In this document: positions 62,638 through 64,000 of the stretch, in pieces | Position numbering within the stretch: the stretch's first letter is position 1 | Layout of the letters: every line of letters starts with the position of its first letter | Assembly: GCF_000953825.1 (NCBI RefSeq) | Contig: NZ_BBUL01000078.1 | Location: forward strand, 1-64,000 | Source: Cellvibrio sp. OA-2007 | Lineage (GTDB): Bacteria > Pseudomonadota > Gammaproteobacteria > Pseudomonadales > Cellvibrionaceae | DNA: 64,000 bases | Reading direction: 5' to 3' | Made by a program: the position numbers and the translations under genes | Notes under the pieces: model-generated | What the model saw: the letters and a program-made list of their open reading frames with translations, nothing else | Databases searched by the model: none | What the model was told of the DNA's origin: nothing

Positions 62638-63969
62638 ATGAATGATAAGCACTTTAATACTGGTTTGTTGGTTGCGATTTTGGCGACGATCATAACCATT
62701 TTGGCTCCCAACTATTTTCCGCAAAAGCGCCTTACAATTTGGCCGAATACAGACCTTATTACCTACTTTTATGCATCCAAGCAAAGCGATGGAACTCCCT
62801 CGGCTTTTTGGCTGAACCAAGAGCAAAGTCTATGGCGCTGCGTTTATCCTGAAGACAATAAAAATGAGTATTTTGCCTGTAGCTTTAATATATTGTTCGG
62901 CCAAAACCTATTTGACAGTATAAATATTGAAGAATACACCTATCTAAACTTTAAAATTAATTACTCCGGTAGCGCAAAAATTTTACGCATTTTTATTCGC
63001 AACGCAGACCCAGCCTACTCCACCAAAGAAGATGCCAACAGCACTAAATTTCACTCGCTGGTGCTGCATACCAAAGATTTAAAAGAAGAAGTTCAAATTC
63101 ATATAGACGAATTTGTTGTTGCCGACTGGTGGTTAGGGCAATACGACATCTCACGTCATCTATCGCGACCAGATCTTAGCCACAGTGTAGTTTTAGGCAT
63201 TGATTTTGTAGAAGGTTATCAACCAGGCAACCATGATATTAAAATCGAAAAAATTGAATTTGTGGGCGAGTGGATCAGCGAGGAGCATTGGTATCTGTTT
63301 ATTCTTGGCTGCTGGATGCTAGGCATATTTTCATATGCCATTGTGCGCTTAGTACAACTACATCAACAGACCAAATACGATGTGCAAATCATCAACCAGC
63401 TCAGCGATAACAACGCCCAATTACAGCTGGAGACGGATAAATTTCGCCGCCTGTCTACGGTTGACCCCCTCACTCAAGCTTACAACCGTTTTGGTATAGA
63501 CCAAATTGTTGCAACCTTAATGAATTTCAATAAAGGAAAAAAAGAAAATAAAAGCGCGCCGGATTTTGCGCTAATAGTTGTGGATATAGACCACTTTAAA
63601 CGTATCAACGATCGGCGCGGTCACGACACAGGTGACCGGGTATTACAAAAAATTTCAGCAATCATTAGCACAGGCATACGTAAACAAGATTTTCTCGGCC
63701 GCTGGGGCGGCGAAGAGTTTGTTGTAATTATGCCAAGTACGCGCAAAGAATTTGCCATCGCTCTGGCCGAAAAAATTCGCATGATGATTTACGATACTGT
63801 GTTTGAACCAGACAACCCACTTGCGGTTACCGCCAGCTTTGGCGTTAGCGATAAATTGGCCAATGAGGATTTTGCAACCACCTTTAAACGCGCTGATAAA
63901 GCACTGTATGAAGCGAAAGCTCAGGGAAGAAATTGTTGCGTCATAGCGGATGATGAATTGCCTTTGTAA
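62638..63969 (+). CDS. Membrane diguanylate cyclase with periplasmic sensor (GGDEF)
   Basis: 443 residues. Helix one at about 8-24, a periplasmic domain of about 190 residues (no family recognised; beta-rich, YTYLNFKINYSGSAKILRIFI), helix two at about 219-241, a coiled stretch, then a GGDEF domain with STVDPLTQAYNRFGID, VVDIDHFKRIND, the active site GGEEF at 357-361 and, five residues before it, an RKQD inhibitory site (348-351). Both catalytic and product-inhibition residues are intact, so it should make c-di-GMP. Nothing links it directly to the neighbours, but c-di-GMP commonly switches on exopolysaccharide and secretion functions. Confidence 0.93.
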   Translation: MNDKHFNTGLLVAILATIITILAPNYFPQKRLTIWPNTDLITYFYASKQSDGTPSAFWLNQEQSLWRCVYPEDNKNEYFACSFNILFGQNLFDSINIEEYTYLNFKINYSGSAKILRIFIRNADPAYSTKEDANSTKFHSLVLHTKDLKEEVQIHIDEFVVADWWLGQYDISRHLSRPDLSHSVVLGIDFVEGYQPGNHDIKIEKIEFVGEWISEEHWYLFILGCWMLGIFSYAIVRLVQLHQQTKYDVQIINQLSDNNAQLQLETDKFRRLSTVDPLTQAYNRFGIDQIVATLMNFNKGKKENKSAPDFALIVVDIDHFKRINDRRGHDTGDRVLQKISAIISTGIRKQDFLGRWGGEEFVVIMPSTRKEFAIALAEKIRMMIYDTVFEPDNPLAVTASFGVSDKLANEDFATTFKRADKALYEAKAQGRNCCVIADDELPL

Positions 63970-64000
63970 TTTTATTTCGTCGTTCATATCCACTGCGACT

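Noticed and set aside
1-64000. CRISPR arrays, insertion-sequence transposases, phage genes
   Set aside because: I looked for regular direct repeats with spacers, DDE or Y1 transposase frames and phage structural genes and found none.

Overview
The window reads as a chromosomal piece of a Gram-negative gammaproteobacterium. An outer-membrane polysaccharide exporter, a complete type II secretion operon, CCA-encoded tRNA-Arg and the general protein style would suit the Cellvibrio/Saccharophagus group; that placement is inference and no rRNA or marker gene is present to fix it. Almost everything here serves the cell surface: making, decorating, exporting or anchoring extracellular polysaccharide, plus a secretion machine and a probable abundant exported protein.

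Layout. 1-11.1 kb: glycosyltransferases, a pyruvyl-transferase-like protein, a secreted jelly-roll-like protein, an O-antigen polymerase/ligase-like protein, a low-molecular-weight tyrosine phosphatase and one small protein with a C-terminal PEP-CTERM-like sorting tail. 11.3-16.9 kb: ATP-grasp enzyme, two NodB deacetylases, a FemAB protein of the type that accompanies exosortase A (XrtA), and a second GNAT/FemAB-like protein. 17.0-25.4 kb (minus strand): the core XrtA-type exopolysaccharide operon, read in the order initiating sugar transferase, Wza-like exporter, chain-length protein, tyrosine-autokinase-like protein, outer-membrane barrel (frameshifted here), PrsT TPR lipoprotein. 25.6-28.9 kb (plus strand): a UDP-sugar dehydrogenase, an epimerase and the DUF3473-type deacetylase of the same system. 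No exosortase gene is visible, so it must lie elsewhere if present.

28.9-29.2 kb: tRNA-Arg(CCG) preceded by a 24-base copy of its own 5' end and a roughly 200-base hairpin-rich insert. 29.2-49.2 kb (minus strand): a second polysaccharide region with GDP-heptose genes (gmhA, hddA, hddC), dTDP-rhamnose genes (rmlABCD), an ABC exporter (Wzm/Wzt), three acyltransferase-3 proteins (one a fusion), a giant sulfotransferase-GT2-GT4 protein, two more sulfotransferases and an APS kinase that would supply PAPS. This set predicts a rhamnose- and heptose-containing, acylated and sulfated polymer.

49.4-61.3 kb (minus strand): a type II secretion operon in the order E-F-G-H-I-J-K-L-M-N-D, which is the Xanthomonas xps order, followed immediately by a gene for a Cys- and Trp-free, Ala/Thr/Gly/Val-rich exported protein with its own promoter region (sigma-54-like and sigma-70-like candidates) and a strong terminator. 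61.7-64 kb: one GT2 glycosyltransferase and a membrane diguanylate cyclase with an intact inhibitory site, a plausible switch for surface polymer output.

A two-hairpin palindromic repeat occurs three times between genes (41.9, 53.3 and 61.4 kb). The most unusual items are the P-loop-less kinase homologue, the barrel gene broken at a GC dinucleotide tract, the CysN-domain/APS-kinase hybrid, and the exported protein tied to the xps-like operon.
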